A stretch of 64,000 bases of DNA from Paenibacillus sonchi (GTDB lineage: Bacteria; Bacillota; Bacilli; Paenibacillales; Paenibacillaceae): assembly GCF_016772475.1 (NCBI RefSeq), contig NZ_CP068595.1, positions 5,456,001 to 5,520,000 on the forward strand, in the 5' to 3' direction. The position numbers and the translations under genes are program-made. A model generated the notes under the pieces. The model made no database searches and had not been told where the DNA came from. It saw nothing but the letters and a program-made list of their open reading frames with translations. Of the stretch, positions 33,034 to 42,678 are shown one piece after another. Positions within the stretch are counted from its first letter, which is position 1. Every line of letters starts with the position of its first letter.

Positions 33034-35463
33034 ATGACAGACATTCGCAAGAAACTCGTATTGGTGGGCAACGGGATGGCCGGGGTGAGGGCTATCGAGC
33101 ATTTATTGAAGCTGTCCCCGGAGGCATATGAGATTACCATCTTCGGCTCAGAGCCGCATCCCAATTACAACCGGATTATGCTGTCCTCTGTTCTGGCAGG
33201 CGGCTCCAGCATGGAGGAGATCATTATCAATGATCTGGAGTGGTACCACAGCCATGGCATCCGGTTATATATGGGGCACACGATTACTTCCATTGATACT
33301 GCTAAGCGTAAAGTATACTCCGATAAAGGAATAGTAATGCCCTATGATGAGCTGATTCTGGCGACAGGCTCCAATCCGTTCATGCTGCCGCTCCCGGGAG
33401 CCGAGAAGGAAGGGGTCATTGCTTTCCGCGATATCAAGGACTGCCAGATCATGCAGGAAACCTCACAAAGCTACCGCAAAGCCGTGGTGATCGGCGGCGG
33501 GCTTCTGGGTCTGGAGGCGGCCAGAGGGCTGCTGCATCTCGGAATGGAGGTTTCCGTTGTACACATCCATCCCTATATCATGGAGCGCCAGCTGGATGAA
33601 CCGGCATCCGTGATGCTCCGCAAAGAGCTGGAAGAGCAGGGAATGAAGTTTCTGCTGAACAAGCAGTCTGAAGCTATCCTCGGCAAAAAAAGAGTGAAAG
33701 GCCTGTTGTTCGCAGACGGGGAAATCGCCGATGCGGATCTGATCGTTATGGCTGTCGGCATCAAACCCAATGTGGAGCTGGCGCAGAAAAGCGGAGTCCA
33801 GACGAACCGGGGCATCGTGGTTAATGATTATATGGAAACCAATATTCCGGGAATCTATGCAGTGGGTGAATGCGCGGAGCACAGGGGGATTGCTTATGGG
33901 CTTGTGGCTCCGCTGTATGAACAAGGCGCTGTTCTTGCCAAAAGACTGGCCGGGGTTCCTACGGATGGCTACCCGGGTTCCGTAACTTCAACCAAGCTGA
34001 AGGTGTCCGGTGTCGACGTATTTTCAGCAGGCCAATTCACAGAGCGGACCGGCACCAGAGCCCTCCGGTACCAGGATGAGATCGAAGGAATCTATAAGAA
34101 ATTGGTGATTCAGGATGACCAATTGGTCGGCGCCGTTTTATTCGGGGATACCGGAGATGGTGCCCAGCTCTTCTCCATGATCAAAAATGGCGAAAACATA
34201 AAAGGAAAAGAAAAGGAGCTGCTGCTCGGCGTATCCTCTGATGCACTGGCTTCCCCCAAAGGCAACCGGCTCGAAGGAATGGCCGATGACGAGATCATCT
34301 GCGGCTGCAACGGGGTATCCAAAGGTACCATTGCCGAAGCAATCCAGTCCGGCGGCTGTACGAGTGTCGGCCAGATCAAAGCCTGCACTAAGGCCTCCGC
34401 ATCCTGCGGCGGCTGCAAACCGCTGGTGGAAGGACTCCTGCAGCTTTACGCCGGAGATAATGTAGTGACAGTGAAGGAAGGCATCTGCGGCTGCACCACA
34501 CTGGGACGGGACGAAATTGTCGCAGAAATCAAGCGTATGGAGCTGAAGACCGTTAAGGAAGTCATGAACGTCCTGGAATGGAATACGGAAGAAGGCTGTG
34601 CCAAATGCCGTCCTTCTCTGAATTACTATTTGGGGATGCTGTGGCCTGAAGAATATATCGATGAAAAAGAATCCCGGATCACCAATGAGCGCTATCATGC
34701 CAATATTCAGAAAGACGGAACCTACTCCGTTGTTCCACGGATATACGGCGGTGTAACCTCACCTGCTGAACTTATGAAGATTGCCGAGGTTGCCGCCAAA
34801 TTCGAAGTTCCGCTGGTGAAGTTCACCGGAGGGCAGCGGCTGGATCTTCTCGGTGTCAAAAAAGAAGACTTGCCCAAAATGTGGGAAGAGCTGGATATGC
34901 CTTCAGGCCACGCCTACGGCAAGACGCTTCGTACAGTCAAAACCTGCGTCGGCTCGACCTTCTGCCGGTTCGGCACCCAGGATGCCATGGGTATGGGAAT
35001 CCGGCTGGAGAAAGCATTCGAGCGGCTGAATACACCAGGTAAGGTAAAGCTTGCGGTATCCGGCTGCCCGCGTAATTGCGCGGAAGCAACGATTAAGGAT
35101 TTTGGCGTGGTCGCCATAGACGGCGGCTGGGAGCTGCACATCGGAGGCAACGGCGGCGTGCATGTGCGGGCCACGGATCTGCTCGGTGTGGTCAAAACCG
35201 ATGATGAGGTCATCGAGTGGGCCAGTGCATTCCTGCAATATTACCGCGAACAGGCCGGCTGGAATGAGCGGACCGCGCAGTGGGTGGAGCGGGTTGGACT
35301 GGACAGTATCAAGGAAGTGCTGGAGGTACGGGAGAACCGGCTTGCCCTTCAGGAGAGAATCCACACTGCGCTTAGTGTGACAACCGACCCATGGAAGCAG
35401 ATTGTAAATGAGCCGGAGCTGCGTAAAAATTTCGAGCAGTTGTCCGAAATGAAGACGGTATAG
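33034..35463 (+). CDS. nirB: assimilatory nitrite reductase large subunit
   Basis: The protein of about 809 residues has, in order, an FAD/NADH oxidoreductase part (LVGNGMAGVRAIEHLL at the start, AVVIGGGLLGLEAARGL near 150-170), two BFD-like [2Fe-2S] regions (CGCNGVSKGT..CGGCKPL and CGCTTLGRDEI..CAKCRPS, about 420-530), and a sirohaem/4Fe-4S domain. The last has ligand cysteines in CVGSTFCRFG and GCPRNCAEA (about 640-690). It reduces nitrite to ammonium with NAD(P)H in the cytoplasm. The ATG at 33034 follows GAGAGGAGAGAG. Expression should depend on the ANTAR leader and GlnR-type sites upstream. Confidence 0.96.
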   Translation: MTDIRKKLVLVGNGMAGVRAIEHLLKLSPEAYEITIFGSEPHPNYNRIMLSSVLAGGSSMEEIIINDLEWYHSHGIRLYMGHTITSIDTAKRKVYSDKGIVMPYDELILATGSNPFMLPLPGAEKEGVIAFRDIKDCQIMQETSQSYRKAVVIGGGLLGLEAARGLLHLGMEVSVVHIHPYIMERQLDEPASVMLRKELEEQGMKFLLNKQSEAILGKKRVKGLLFADGEIADADLIVMAVGIKPNVELAQKSGVQTNRGIVVNDYMETNIPGIYAVGECAEHRGIAYGLVAPLYEQGAVLAKRLAGVPTDGYPGSVTSTKLKVSGVDVFSAGQFTERTGTRALRYQDEIEGIYKKLVIQDDQLVGAVLFGDTGDGAQLFSMIKNGENIKGKEKELLLGVSSDALASPKGNRLEGMADDEIICGCNGVSKGTIAEAIQSGGCTSVGQIKACTKASASCGGCKPLVEGLLQLYAGDNVVTVKEGICGCTTLGRDEIVAEIKRMELKTVKEVMNVLEWNTEEGCAKCRPSLNYYLGMLWPEEYIDEKESRITNERYHANIQKDGTYSVVPRIYGGVTSPAELMKIAEVAAKFEVPLVKFTGGQRLDLLGVKKEDLPKMWEELDMPSGHAYGKTLRTVKTCVGSTFCRFGTQDAMGMGIRLEKAFERLNTPGKVKLAVSGCPRNCAEATIKDFGVVAIDGGWELHIGGNGGVHVRATDLLGVVKTDDEVIEWASAFLQYYREQAGWNERTAQWVERVGLDSIKEVLEVRENRLALQERIHTALSVTTDPWKQIVNEPELRKNFEQLSEMKTV

Positions 35464-35475
35464 GAGGGGAACCTG

Positions 35476-35802
35476 ATGGAAATGACCAAAATGCTGGTGG
35501 GCAAGGTGACAGATATTGATATTAAGGGCTCCCGTATCGTCAGGGTAGGTGACCATGAGATTGCACTGTTCCGCCTGTCGGATGGAGAGGTGCTGGCGGT
35601 TGAGAACAAGTGCCCGCATAAAGGCGGAGCCTTGTCGGAGGGAATGGTCTGTGGCTCAAAGGTGCATTGCCCGCTCCACGATTGGCGTATTGATCTGCAC
35701 ACCGGTGTGGTCCAGGAACCGGATCATGGCCATGTAGTTACGTATGAGGTCGAAGTGGACCAGAGCAACGGTTCAATCTATCTGACGGAGAGAAGCCTAT
35801 GA
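35476..35802 (+). CDS. nirD: nitrite reductase small subunit (Rieske type)
   Basis: The 108-residue protein has the Rieske [2Fe-2S] ligand pairs C-x-H in NKCPHKGGAL (about residues 45-54) and C-x2-H in VHCPLHDWRI (about 65-74). It works with NirB in nitrite reduction. It starts 12 bases after the nirB stop and overlaps the methyltransferase gene by 4 bases (ATGA). Confidence 0.95.
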   Translation: MEMTKMLVGKVTDIDIKGSRIVRVGDHEIALFRLSDGEVLAVENKCPHKGGALSEGMVCGSKVHCPLHDWRIDLHTGVVQEPDHGHVVTYEVEVDQSNGSIYLTERSL

Positions 35803-36566
35803 TCCGAGGGAGTGTGTCGATTGTCGGAGCAGGACCAGGCGACCCGGAGCTGCTTACCGTCAAAGCCGTACGGAGGATTCAGACAGCTGACGTGATCCTC
35901 TATGACCGGCTGGTGAATGAAGAAATTCTGGGCTGCGGGAAACCGGAGGCACTGAGAATCTACTGCGGCAAAGCTCCCGGCCGTCATTCCATGCCGCAGG
36001 AAGCCATCGAAAAGCTTATGATTAAATATGCAGCCGCCGGAAATCAAGTGGTCCGGCTGAAGGGAGGCGATCCCTATGTGTTCGGGCGGGGCGGGGAAGA
36101 AGCGCTGGCGGTCGCGGCCGCCGGCATTGCTTATGAGGTTATTCCGGGCATCACCTCAGCCATCGGTGCGGCGGCTTCGGCCGGAATTCCGCTGACGCAC
36201 CGCGGGCTGGCGGCCTCTTTTGCCATTGTGACCGGCAGCCGCTGCCATGATCATGCTTCACCCGTGCACTGGGAAGGGCTTGTCCACAGTGTGGATACGC
36301 TGATCATATATATGGGGGTCAGCACATTGCCTGAAATCCGTGAGCAGCTATTGAAGTATGGGAAGAACCCTGCGACACCCGCTGCCCTGATCGAGAACGG
36401 AACGACGGTCCGGGAACGCACGGTAACGGGAACACTGGGTAATATTGATAAGCTGGCGGCCGCGATGAAGATCAGCAATCCAGCCATCATCATTATCGGG
36501 GAGTCTGTTACCGTAAGAGATCAGCTGCTAAGTATGGAAAAAGCGGCGCGTTCCCAGATCGGCTAG
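35799..36566 (+). CDS. cobA: uroporphyrinogen-III C-methyltransferase
   Basis: The 255-residue protein is a single-domain SUMT. It has VGAGPGDPELLTVKAVR at the N-terminus (about 6-22), RLKGGDPYVFGRGGEE (about 84-99) and YEVIPGITSAIGAAA. It methylates uroporphyrinogen III to precorrin-2 using S-adenosylmethionine, the first step to sirohaem, the cofactor of NirB. It overlaps nirD by 4 bases, so nirB, nirD and cobA are one operon. The dehydrogenase/ferrochelatase for sirohaem is not in the window. Confidence 0.95.
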   Translation: MIRGSVSIVGAGPGDPELLTVKAVRRIQTADVILYDRLVNEEILGCGKPEALRIYCGKAPGRHSMPQEAIEKLMIKYAAAGNQVVRLKGGDPYVFGRGGEEALAVAAAGIAYEVIPGITSAIGAAASAGIPLTHRGLAASFAIVTGSRCHDHASPVHWEGLVHSVDTLIIYMGVSTLPEIREQLLKYGKNPATPAALIENGTTVRERTVTGTLGNIDKLAAAMKISNPAIIIIGESVTVRDQLLSMEKAARSQIG

Positions 36567-36601
36567 CGGCCGCTGGCGGTTGTATGAGTGTCATAATTAA
36601 A

Positions 36602-36633
36602 GTGATTGCAATCACAGGAGTTGCGGGTAGAAT
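36602..36633 (+). promoter_or_regulatory. promoter with a 14-bp perfect palindrome
   Basis: GTGATTGCAATCAC (36602-36615) covers a possible -35 box TTGCAA (36606-36611); TAGAAT (36628-36633) follows 16 bases later. An operator for the HesB-like gene downstream is likely. The regulator is not known. Confidence 0.5.
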
Positions 36634-36698
36634 AGGACTATACTACTTTGCACAGGTTCCGCTACGTACTTTTACTGATCAAAGGAGAGAACTGTGAG

Positions 36699-37016
36699 AT
36701 GCAAATTCAACTTGACCCGTTAACCCGCAGACGGCTGGGAGAGAGCCTGGATGGCAGACCGGGATTTCTCAAGCTGTTCTATGATACCGAGGATTGCGGC
36801 TGCAATGGCGTCCTTGTCATTCAGATCGTAGACTCGCCAAATGCCACAGACATCGTCATTCAGAACGAACCCTACACGTTCTTGTGTGACCGCCAGCAGG
36901 AATCCTTGTTTGATTCCTCAATGACGCTGGCAGCAGATGAAAATTATCCTTCTTATAAGCTTACCAGTCCTTCCAGCCTGTTCAGCTCCAATATTAGGGT
37001 TAAGGATCTCCGGTGA
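36699..37016 (+). CDS. HesB/IscA-like iron-sulfur biosynthesis family protein
   Basis: The protein of about 105 residues fits the Firmicute YqkB-like branch of the Fe-S biosynthesis fold (LDPLTRRRLGESL, LKLFYDTEDCGCNGVLVIQI). It has Cys residues in DCGCNG but not the canonical C-terminal CGCG of IscA, so cluster binding is uncertain. The ATG at 36699 has AAAGGAGAG upstream. It has its own promoter and a strong terminator follows, so it is independent of nirBD. Confidence 0.8.
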   Translation: MQIQLDPLTRRRLGESLDGRPGFLKLFYDTEDCGCNGVLVIQIVDSPNATDIVIQNEPYTFLCDRQQESLFDSSMTLAADENYPSYKLTSPSSLFSSNIRVKDLR

Positions 37017-37084
37017 GCATGGGAGTACCTGTCCCACCATGTTTGATTCGCAGTTTCTGATTTTCAGTAACTTCAGAACGTAAC

Positions 37085-37130
37085 CGGGCAGCAAGCCTCC
37101 GTGAATGGGGACTTGCTGCCCGTTGTATTT
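37085..37130 (+). terminator. terminator after the HesB-like gene
   Basis: CGGGCAGCAAG (37085-37095) pairs perfectly with CTTGCTGCCCG (37112-37122), followed by TTGTATTT. Confidence 0.8.
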
Positions 37131-37202
37131 AGAGGAACAGGATGCAGGGATCGGCTGTTTCAAGTATAATGGGGACTATCTGAAACAGGAGGCAGTAACG
37201 AA

Positions 37203-37891
37203 ATGAAGCCGATTACAATCTTGATTGCGGATGATGAGGCCGAGATCGCTGAACTGATTGCCATACACCTGGAGAGGGAGGGCTATCATACGGTCAAGGC
37301 CTCGAACGGGAGAGCCGCGATGCAGGCCGTGCAATCCCAACCGGTAGATCTGGCCATCCTGGATATCATGATGCCCGAGCTGGATGGTCATGAGGTCACC
37401 CGCCAGATCCGCGAGCAGTACCGGATGCCAATTATTTTTTGAGTGCCAAGGCTACGGATCTGGATAAAATAACCGGCCTGGTCCTTGGAGCGGATGATTA
37501 TATGACCAAGCCGTTTAACCCGATGGAGCTGGTGGCACGGGTAAAAGCCCAGCTTCGCCGGGCCATGCAGCTGAATCAGCCGGCTGAAGGCGCGCACGCT
37601 GTGCTGCAGATTGGCGGTCTGATCATTGATCCGGATAAACGCACCGTCGCAATCTACGGGCAGACGGTGGAGCTCACCCCGAAGGAATTTGACATACTGC
37701 AGCTGCTGGCCAGCCACCCGAACAAGGTATTCAGTGCAGAAAATATCTTTGAACAGGTATGGGGCGAGTCTTATTATGACAGCGGCAATACCGTAATGGT
37801 CCATATCCGCACCCTCCGCAAAAAGCTTAGCGAGGACCCCAAAAAGTTTGTCAAAACCGTCTGGGGCGTAGGATATACGTTCAATGGCTAG
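37203..37891 (+). pseudogene. VanR-like OmpR-family response regulator, frameshifted
   Basis: The first part (37203-37442) has a normal receiver start (LIADDEAEIAEL, phospho-acceptor Asp in LAILDIMMPELDG). It stops at TGA right after MPIIF in a run of six T (37435-37440). The rest (37439-37891) continues with SAKATDLDKITGLVLGADDYMTKPF and a complete winged helix. One extra T restores one frame of about 230 residues reading MPIIFLSAKATD. It overlaps the kinase gene by 8 bases. With VanY- and VanZ-like genes downstream it forms a VanRSYZ-like set without vanHAX in the window. Confidence 0.85.
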
Positions 37892-38977
37892 AAACAAGCG
37901 CAGTTTCCGCACAAGTATGCTGATGCTGTTCGGGCTCAGTATGCTGATCTCCGGTCTCCTTACTTATCTGGTCTATAAAGGGCTCCAGTTGTATTACCAT
38001 GAAAAGGTTCTGGCAGAAGATGATATTGCCCGCTTGCGGGCTTTCATCTATAGGGTTGGGGATGTTAACTTTTTTTAATTCTGTTCGTGCCGCTGGCGAT
38101 CTTCTTTTTTTTCCTGCTGACCAAACGCTACGCCGCTTATTTTGACACCATTTCCTCGGGTATTCACAATCTCGCCAACGGTGAGTTTAGCTCCAGGGTG
38201 GAGATCACCTCTCACGATGAGTTTCAGGTTATCGCTGAAGACATCAACCGGGCGAGCGAGCAGCTGCAAAAAGCTGTGGAGCGGGGGGATTTTGCCGAGA
38301 GCAGCAAGGATCAGCTGGTGCTGAATCTGGCACATGATATCCGGACGCCGCTGACGTCGGTGCTGGGTTATCTGGACTACATTCTGAATCATACAGACCT
38401 GACGGCGGAGCAGGTTAAGCATTACACCATGATCGCGTACACCAAATCGCAGCGGCTGGAGAAGCTGATTGAAGAGCTGTTCGAGATTACGAGAGTCAAC
38501 TATGGAATGCTTGCAGTGGTCAAGGCCCCGATCGATCTCAGTGAACTGCTGTTCCAGCTTAATGAAGAGCTTTATCCCCTTTTCGAAAAAAACAAACTAA
38601 CCTCCAGGCTGCAGATTACGCCCCAGATGGTCATCCCTGCGGATGGGGAGCTGCTTGCCCGCGTCTTTGAGAATCTTTTGACGAATGCAGCGCGGTATGG
38701 CAGGGATGGTCAATTTGTGGATATACACTGCAGGCAGGAGGGGAGCAGCGCGGTGGTCCAGATTATTAATTATGGAAATTTCATACCTGCAGAAGAGCTG
38801 CCCTTCCTCTTTGATATGTTCTATACAGGAGACCGGGCACGCACCTCGGATGCGAACAGCACCGGACTGGGGCTTTTTATCGCCAAAAATATCGTCGAGC
38901 AGCATGGCGGCACCATCACCGCAGAGAGCAGTGTAACCCGGACCTTATTCGAAGTGCGCCTGCCGCTTCAAGCCTGA
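37884..38977 (+). pseudogene. VanS-like sensor histidine kinase, frameshifted
   Basis: The first 64 residues contain membrane segment 1 (SMLMLFGLSMLISGLLTYLVY). The frame ends at TAA inside a run of seven T (38070-38076), and from 38087 the second membrane segment, HAMP-like linker, His box NLAHDIRTPLTSVLGY, N box NLLTNAARYG and glycine box STGLGLFIAKN continue intact. One more T would join DVNFF to LILFVPLAIFFFFLL. The total would be about 365 residues, the normal VanS length. The partner regulator gene is broken in the same way. Confidence 0.85.
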
Positions 38978-39086
38978 AATCAGACAGAGCTAATGAAATT
39001 TAAGGAAAATTTAATTTTTGGGCCACTTTGTATTTAAGCTTTTCCCTGTATTCTGTTGAAACAACGATAAAAGGGAGATGCTTGCA

Positions 39087-39965
39087 TTGAAGAAGTGGCT
39101 TTTTTTGTGCATTGTTTTGCTGGTCATCGCGTTCAAAATCTTTCAAAAAGAAGTGCTGCCGGCCAAGAATCCGACAATTATAGAGCATACGGCAGAAATA
39201 TCTGCGTCTAGAGAAGACACAGCAACCATTCGTATTGACAAAGAACAAATCTACAAGGGAGACCTCATTCTCGTCAACAAAGAGTATCCTGTACATAAGA
39301 AAGGGGTTGCCAAGGATATCCTTGAGCTATCCCGTCATGATGAGCTGACACAGGGGTTTGAATTGCTTGACCGTTCCATTGAGCTGTCTAAGAGAGTAAC
39401 CGAACGGTTTTCGGAGCTGACCGCAGCGGCCGCTAAGGATGGTGCAGAGAATTTCCGCATTAGCAGCGGGTACAGGGATCAAGAGGAGCAGGGCAGGCTC
39501 TACAAAGAAAAAGGAGCAGATTACGCGTTGCCCGCCGGTTACAGTGAACACAACACAGGCCTGTCGCTGGACATTGGCTCTTCGCTTGGAGAAATCAAGG
39601 ATTCACCGGAAGGGAAATGGCTCCGGGCAAACGCTTGGAACTATGGGTTTATTCTCAGGTACCCCGAAGACAAGACGAATATTACGGGAATTAAATACGA
39701 GGCCTGGCATTTCCGCTACGTCGGTCTGCCGCATAGTCTGGTCATGAAGGAGAAGAACATGGTGCTGGAAGAATATCTTGCCGATCTGAAACAGCGGAAG
39801 CGCCAGCAGATTACGGTCGCGGACCGCAAATATCTCATGCTCTATGTACCGGCATCCCAATTGGGCAGTGTTCATGTGCCTGCCGGCCATCCTTATACAG
39901 TATCAGGAAACAACAGCGATGGGGTCATTGTCACAGTGGAGCTCAGCAAGTGGGGCACGCCATGA
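39087..39965 (+). CDS. VanY-like D-alanyl-D-alanine carboxypeptidase (M15B)
   Basis: The protein of about 292 residues has an N-terminal membrane anchor (WLFLCIVLLVIAFKIF). It also has the M15B zinc/catalytic motifs RISSGYRDQEEQ, SEHNTGLSLDIG (SxHxxGxxxD) and EAWHFRYVG (ExxH). It should cut the terminal D-Ala from peptidoglycan stem peptides outside the cell. The C-terminal 70 residues are an extra beta-like region. I prefer the TTG at 39087, with AAAGGGAG at good distance; the ATG at 39078 has no space for a ribosome site. A VanZ-like gene overlaps its stop. Confidence 0.88.
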   Translation: MKKWLFLCIVLLVIAFKIFQKEVLPAKNPTIIEHTAEISASREDTATIRIDKEQIYKGDLILVNKEYPVHKKGVAKDILELSRHDELTQGFELLDRSIELSKRVTERFSELTAAAAKDGAENFRISSGYRDQEEQGRLYKEKGADYALPAGYSEHNTGLSLDIGSSLGEIKDSPEGKWLRANAWNYGFILRYPEDKTNITGIKYEAWHFRYVGLPHSLVMKEKNMVLEEYLADLKQRKRQQITVADRKYLMLYVPASQLGSVHVPAGHPYTVSGNNSDGVIVTVELSKWGTP

Positions 39966-40474
39966 AGAGGCTGGACCGGAAGCTTTTGATATTGGGGACT
40001 GCCGTATATTTGTATGTGCTGATCAAAATCATCTTGTTCAAGTATGCGCCGGTGGATATTGCTTTCCTCTGGCGTCAGCTGCATAGTGTACTGGAACATC
40101 CCGGAATGATTCGGTACGGGTTGGCGTTTGCCAACTTTACTCCCTTTGTCTCGATCAGCCAGAATCTGCATCAGCTCTCCAATCCGCATGATTTCGTGAA
40201 TCTGTTTGGAAATATTGCGCTGTTTGTTCCCCTGGGGATATTCATCCGGCTGTTAGCCAAAGGAGGCTTGTTCACAGCTCTTGTGCTTTCATTCGGAATA
40301 AGCTTTTCTCTGGAAGGCACACAGCTTCTCTTATCCATGGGCAGTTTTGATGTCGATGACCTTATTTTGAATGTGTTTGGAGGTCTGTTAGGATATGTCA
40401 TTTGCCTGAAAAACCCCCGGAAGCATGGGAAAGCGCAATTGCAGCAGCAGGTTTTAGCTGAAAAGACCGGTTGA
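39962..40474 (+). CDS. VanZ family membrane protein
   Basis: The protein of about 170 residues has four to five membrane segments and the VanZ pattern FANFTPFVSISQN, FVNLFGNIALFVPLGIFI and EGTQLLLSMGSFDVDDLILNVFGGLLGY. VanZ gives low-level teicoplanin resistance in enterococci by an unclear mechanism; VanZ-like proteins are common in Firmicutes and most have no proven role. The ATG overlaps the VanY-like stop by 4 bases (ATGA), which indicates one transcript. Confidence 0.9.
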   Translation: MKRLDRKLLILGTAVYLYVLIKIILFKYAPVDIAFLWRQLHSVLEHPGMIRYGLAFANFTPFVSISQNLHQLSNPHDFVNLFGNIALFVPLGIFIRLLAKGGLFTALVLSFGISFSLEGTQLLLSMGSFDVDDLILNVFGGLLGYVICLKNPRKHGKAQLQQQVLAEKTG

Positions 40475-40570
40475 GGAAACATTCGCTTGTATGGCGATTG
40501 CTTCTCCGCCGGCGGAGTGAATGTGCTTTAATTTATGTATAACGCATCAGATTCGACAGGAGGACAATTT

Positions 40571-41935
40571 GTGAGAACGATCGGAATCGATATTGGAACG
40601 ACCTCGATTACGGGATTGGTATATGATTTGGAACAACGAAAGGTTTTGCACCGGATTACAGCAGAGAATTCGGCGCAGCTTCCCGGCAGGGTCAAAGAAT
40701 GGGAACGTCTGCAGGACCCTGCCGTTATCCTCCATCTCGTGCAAGGTATTTTTGAGCAACTCATGTTGCGGGAGCCGGAGGTTCAAGGGATCGGATTCAC
40801 CGGACAAATGCATGGGATTGTATATACAGATGCCGCAGGAAAACATGTGAGTCCGCTCTATACCTGGCAGGATAGAAGAGGAAGTGTGCCTTATGACGAA
40901 TTTCTCACCCATGCGGAGAAGCTGAGTAAGGATACCGGTTATCCGGTTGCTCCCGGCTACGGGTTGGCTACTCATTTTTATAATCTGGGACATGGGCTTG
41001 TTCCCATAGAAGCAGTCAGCTTATGCACCATCGCCGATTATGCCGCCATGAGATTGGCAGAACGCGCTGATCCGGTGATTGATTCCACGCAAGCTGCCGG
41101 ACTGGGATGCTACAGCATCCCAAATGGTGTTTTTGACCTGGAGGCCATTGACCGGTCAGGCATCGGTACAGAGCTGCTGCCCCGGGTGGTTCAAGCTGGA
41201 ACGCTTGTGGGATTAACCCGGCAAGGTGTCCCGGTATACACTTCACTCGGAGACAATCAGGCAAGCTTTCTCGGCAGTGTCCCCTGTCCTGAGGAAACGC
41301 TGCTGCTGAACATGGGGACCGGAAGCCAATTGTCGGCCATGCTGACCGGTGCGACCGGAAGTATGGAGGGATTGGAAGCACGGCCTTATCCCGGAGGCGG
41401 GATCCTAATGGTTGGTGCCGCACTCAGCGGAGGGAAATCCTATGCGCTTCTGGAGAAGTTCTATCGGCAAGTCATCGAAGCCTATACGGGTCAATCCCAA
41501 GAAGAGGTGTATCCTTTATTGGACAAATTATTGGGTGATGGACCGCTCGCAACAGGCGGCCTCACAGTGAACCCGCAGTTTCTGGGTACGCGGCTGAACC
41601 CGGAAGCACGGGGGAGTGTGGAGGGGATCACGTTGGACAATTTCACTCCAGGCCTGCTGGCCCATGCTTTTCTCCAAGGCATTACGGATGAGCTGTATGC
41701 CTTTTATAGATCTATAGAGCAGATTGGTTCCGGGGTACAATGGACCCGGCTCATTGGTTCCGGCAACGCGCTGCGCGCTAATCCGGTTCTGCGCTCGAAA
41801 GTGGAAGCATGCTTCGGACTGCCCCTTACCTTGAGCGCTGCTCCGGAAGAAGCTGCAGTCGGAGCAGCATTGCACGCCGCTGTTGGCGCTGGAGGCATTC
41901 CAAGCTATCGGGAAGCCGGGCAGTACCTGGGATAA
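40571..41935 (+). CDS. FGGY family carbohydrate kinase (sedoheptulokinase-like)
   Basis: The protein of about 454 residues has the FGGY N-terminal phosphate loop TIGIDIGTTSITGLVYD, the sugar-binding TGQMHG motif (about residues 76-81), LGDNQASF, LLNMGTGSQLSAM and a C-terminal IGSGNALRANPVL. The substrate may be sedoheptulose or a related sugar, judged from resemblance only. The start is GTG at 40571 with AGGAGG 7 bases upstream, which is better than the ATG at 40535. It has no obvious operon partner. Confidence 0.85.
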   Translation: MRTIGIDIGTTSITGLVYDLEQRKVLHRITAENSAQLPGRVKEWERLQDPAVILHLVQGIFEQLMLREPEVQGIGFTGQMHGIVYTDAAGKHVSPLYTWQDRRGSVPYDEFLTHAEKLSKDTGYPVAPGYGLATHFYNLGHGLVPIEAVSLCTIADYAAMRLAERADPVIDSTQAAGLGCYSIPNGVFDLEAIDRSGIGTELLPRVVQAGTLVGLTRQGVPVYTSLGDNQASFLGSVPCPEETLLLNMGTGSQLSAMLTGATGSMEGLEARPYPGGGILMVGAALSGGKSYALLEKFYRQVIEAYTGQSQEEVYPLLDKLLGDGPLATGGLTVNPQFLGTRLNPEARGSVEGITLDNFTPGLLAHAFLQGITDELYAFYRSIEQIGSGVQWTRLIGSGNALRANPVLRSKVEACFGLPLTLSAAPEEAAVGAALHAAVGAGGIPSYREAGQYLG

Positions 41936-41967
41936 AGCGGCAAAACAGTTGACTTAGCAGCTACAGA

Positions 41968-42603
41968 TCAGAACATCTGCGGAAATTGCTTAATAATCGC
42001 CGTGCTAAGCATGTCGGCCATTGCCAAGGCACCTTTTTCGATAGGGTCATAGAGCTGGACACTTTGTTTGTAATCCTTTTGGAGCAGAGTCACGGCTTCT
42101 GCTTTGGTTAATGCCAGATGCTGGTAGAACATTTTTCTGAATTCCTCTTTGGGCAGATACGGATTCAGACGGCTGAGAAATTCCACAATCTGGTCGCCAT
42201 TGGCATACCATTTCTTCTCGGCTGCGGCGGCCGCCGCTTGGTCTCCAGCTTTAGCGGCTTTGACCAGGTCGGCAGCAATGACTAGATGCTCCCTAATAAG
42301 CTGGCCGTAAGCGTCACCTGCTGCTGCGCCATAGAAGGGCTTAAGGGCTTCGCCCATATCCTGTGCATTCTGCAATAGGCGGGGCAAAACAGCATCGATG
42401 TCAGGTAACCCGTATACAAGGCTGCGGATGGTGATGATGGTCCAGGCCACATGCTGCTCCCATAATGTTCTCATGTGGAGTATCAGCTCAACCTGCGCTC
42501 TGCTAAAGCATCCCGGCGCTGGCCCCGCATGTATCGGCATGGATTGGTGCATGGCATTAGGGCTTCCCTGTGCGGGGAAGTAGGGTCTCCAATTATACTG
42601 CAT
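41968..42603 (-). CDS. conserved hypothetical helical protein
   Basis: The 211-residue protein is mostly alpha-helical (for example QVELILHMRTLWEQHVAWTI and AKAGDQAAAAAAEKKWYANGD) and has no membrane segment or signal peptide. His residues in HMRTLWEQHV and YQHL suggest a possible metal-binding four-helix bundle, but this is a guess. The ATG at 42603 has AAGGAGG, and it begins MQYNWRPYFP. It is transcribed away from lacZ's terminator and converges on the FGGY kinase gene. Confidence 0.7.
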   Translation of the reverse strand: MQYNWRPYFPAQGSPNAMHQSMPIHAGPAPGCFSRAQVELILHMRTLWEQHVAWTIITIRSLVYGLPDIDAVLPRLLQNAQDMGEALKPFYGAAAGDAYGQLIREHLVIAADLVKAAKAGDQAAAAAAEKKWYANGDQIVEFLSRLNPYLPKEEFRKMFYQHLALTKAEAVTLLQKDYKQSVQLYDPIEKGALAMADMLSTAIIKQFPQMF

Positions 42604-42678
42604 GAAATATTCCTCCTTAGTTCCTGTGTACCCTATCTTATGGTATATCCGCCCAGGTGGTTCTTCTGGAATCAAAAA

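Noticed and set aside
37430..38080. Programmed -1 frameshifting in the VanR/VanS-like genes
   Set aside because: The T runs could slip, but no canonical heptamer or stimulatory structure is evident, and five other genes need a similar one-base repair, so error is more likely.
37203..40474. Full glycopeptide resistance cluster
   Set aside because: Only VanR, VanS, VanY and VanZ-like genes are present; no vanH, ligase or vanX lies in the window.
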